Below are positions 63,020-64,000 of a stretch of 64,000 nt of DNA, piece by piece (the first letter of the stretch is position 1; each line of letters starts with the position of its first letter). The notes beneath the pieces were generated by a model, which saw only the letters and a program-made list of their open reading frames with translations, was not told the origin of the DNA and searched no databases. The translations under genes were made by a program, and so were the position numbers. Source of the stretch: Profundicola chukchiensis (GTDB taxonomy: Bacteria; Bacteroidota; Bacteroidia; Flavobacteriales; Weeksellaceae); the NCBI RefSeq assembly GCF_029664245.1, contig NZ_JANAIE010000007.1, forward strand, positions 62,001 to 126,000, written 5' to 3'.

Positions 63020-64000
63020 TTAATTTTCACCTTCGTTTAATGCTTCAATAGGCTTAATTCTCGAGGCTCTACGGGCAGGAATAAAACCAGCTAACATACC
63101 CGAGAAAAATAAGACTAAAGTGGCCAAAACAATCCTGCTTGGCTCAACACTTGGTTCATATATTAGATAGTCTACCAAACTATCCTGAATAGATTCTGTT
63201 AATAAAACAGCTAAAAGAATTCCAATAAACCCGAATAAGAAAGTCACCATAATGGATTCTTGTAGAATTAAGCCTACAATATTAGATGGTTTTGCTCCTA
63301 AAGCCTTTCGAATACCAATTTCCTTAGTTCTCTCCTTTACGCTGAATACCATCATATTACCAATACTAACAATACCGGCAATTAAACTTCCCACACCAAT
63401 TATGAAAACTAGAATCGTGAATATGAAAAAGAACATATTCGTAGTTTCTAAACTTTCTTTAGGGTCAAAAACATTAATTCCACTGGTATCATCCGGATGC
63501 ACATCATGCTTAACCTTTAATTGAGCTCTGATTTCATCCGCCATTTTACTTACCTCATCTAGACTCAAATCATTCTTAGGAACCACCGTAATACGACTGA
63601 TTTCATCGGTTCCATAGATTACGTTCATGGTTTCTAAAGGAATGTAAATAATTCTCTCTTCATCATCTCCATCTTCATCTGAGAATACGCCAATCACCCT
63701 AAACATAGTTTCGCCTAATTGAATATGCTGACCAACAGCAGTTCCAGATTTAAATAAATCTTTTTCTACCAAGCGACCAATCACTACATTTTTCTCTAAT
63801 CGTTCACCATCAACATCGTCTAAATAACGGCCTTTCATCACAACATTCTCACTAAATTGCTTCTGTTGAGAGGTAGTTCCAACCAGGGAATAACTTCCAT
63901 ATTCAGAGAAATTCCTTGCGGTGACTGCTTTGTTTAAATTTGGTAAAATAATATCAGCACGGTCTGAGTAATCTTTTTTCAACAACTCATAATCTTCCAT
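63020..64000 (-). CDS. Second MacB-like ABC transporter permease, truncated by window edge
   Basis: 326 residues are visible; the frame is open to base 64000, so the N-terminus and first membrane helix lie outside. It shows the periplasmic core and the C-terminal FtsX helices with VKERTKEIGIRKALGAKPSNIVGLI, nearly the same as in the downstream permease. The two form a tandem pair, perhaps a heterodimer. The ATPase is probably further to the right. Confidence 0.88.
   Translation of the reverse strand: MEDYELLKKDYSDRADIILPNLNKAVTARNFSEYGSYSLVGTTSQQKQFSENVVMKGRYLDDVDGERLEKNVVIGRLVEKDLFKSGTAVGQHIQLGETMFRVIGVFSDEDGDDEERIIYIPLETMNVIYGTDEISRITVVPKNDLSLDEVSKMADEIRAQLKVKHDVHPDDTSGINVFDPKESLETTNMFFFIFTILVFIIGVGSLIAGIVSIGNMMVFSVKERTKEIGIRKALGAKPSNIVGLILQESIMVTFLFGFIGILLAVLLTESIQDSLVDYLIYEPSVEPSRIVLATLVLFFSGMLAGFIPARRASRIKPIEALNEGEN

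Noticed and set aside
63020-64000. Truncated pseudogene at the right edge
   Set aside because: The frame is open to the edge and the motifs are intact; the missing N-terminus is outside the window.

Overview
The window is AT-rich DNA from a member of the Bacteroidota, most likely class Flavobacteriia; I cannot name the genus. The supporting signs are: promoters of the Bacteroidota type (TTG or TTTG, a 19-21 base spacer, then TAnnTTTG); two secreted proteins with C-terminal type IX secretion sorting domains; menaquinone synthesis (menB); a DUF5606 gene between def and mazG; a DNA polymerase III alpha subunit with a fused proofreading exonuclease; and few Shine-Dalgarno sequences. It reads as ordinary chromosome. 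I see no phage, insertion sequence, integron or CRISPR array.

Layout. 1-12.5 kb: the 3' part of priA, a secreted repeat protein, an aldehyde dehydrogenase, a TPR protein, an oligopeptidase B-like peptidase, a SpoU methylase, a TIGR01777 epimerase, a flavin-binding stress protein and a large HPII-type catalase. 12.5-18.3 kb: a four-gene repair operon read leftwards (MBL exonuclease, ATP-dependent DNA ligase, Lhr-like helicase, PdeM phosphoesterase). 18.4-19.0 kb: two identical tRNA-Asp genes, each with its own promoter and terminator. 19-26 kb: a T9SS cargo protein, thioredoxin, DnaQ-DnaE polymerase and an amidohydrolase. 26-31.5 kb: a padR-pspC pair, menB, a 720-base gene-free stretch with a strong promoter and terminator (candidate non-coding RNA), and an acyl-CoA dehydrogenase. 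31.5-38.6 kb: a leftward block of housekeeping genes (FAH-family hydrolase, mazG, DUF5606, def, ruvX, clpS, prmA, tpiA, a small membrane protein, rlmB, folP). 38.6-41.4 kb: a rightward operon of a duplicated DUF1599 protein, a DoxX-like membrane protein and an orphan OppB-type permease. 41.5-46.3 kb: ppa, pdhB, a TlpA-like lipoprotein, tesB, a small lipoprotein and ung. 46.4-56.4 kb: a mutS2 without an Smr domain followed by a T9SS subtilase, lipoproteins, a GreA-like protein, a sigma-54 activator without a DNA-binding domain, a MATE pump and a small acidic protein. 56.8-64 kb: a B12-dependent ribonucleotide reductase, an ECF sigma factor with a possible anti-sigma partner, and an adaptor plus two MacB-like permeases, the last cut by the window edge.

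DNA upkeep is a strong theme (priA, the ligase cluster, dnaE, ruvX, ung, mutS2, nrdJ, mazG), although these genes sit in separate transcription units. The least explained items are the candidate RNA at about 29.75-30.17 kb, the DUF1599-DoxX-OppB operon, the HTH-less sigma-54 activator, the 11-residue-repeat lipoprotein and the duplicated-motif acidic protein. Nothing here is a clear new defence or mobile system.

All functions are read from motifs and family memory without database searches. Several starts were moved to the nearest ATG where a longer frame would need an unsupported TTG or GTG.
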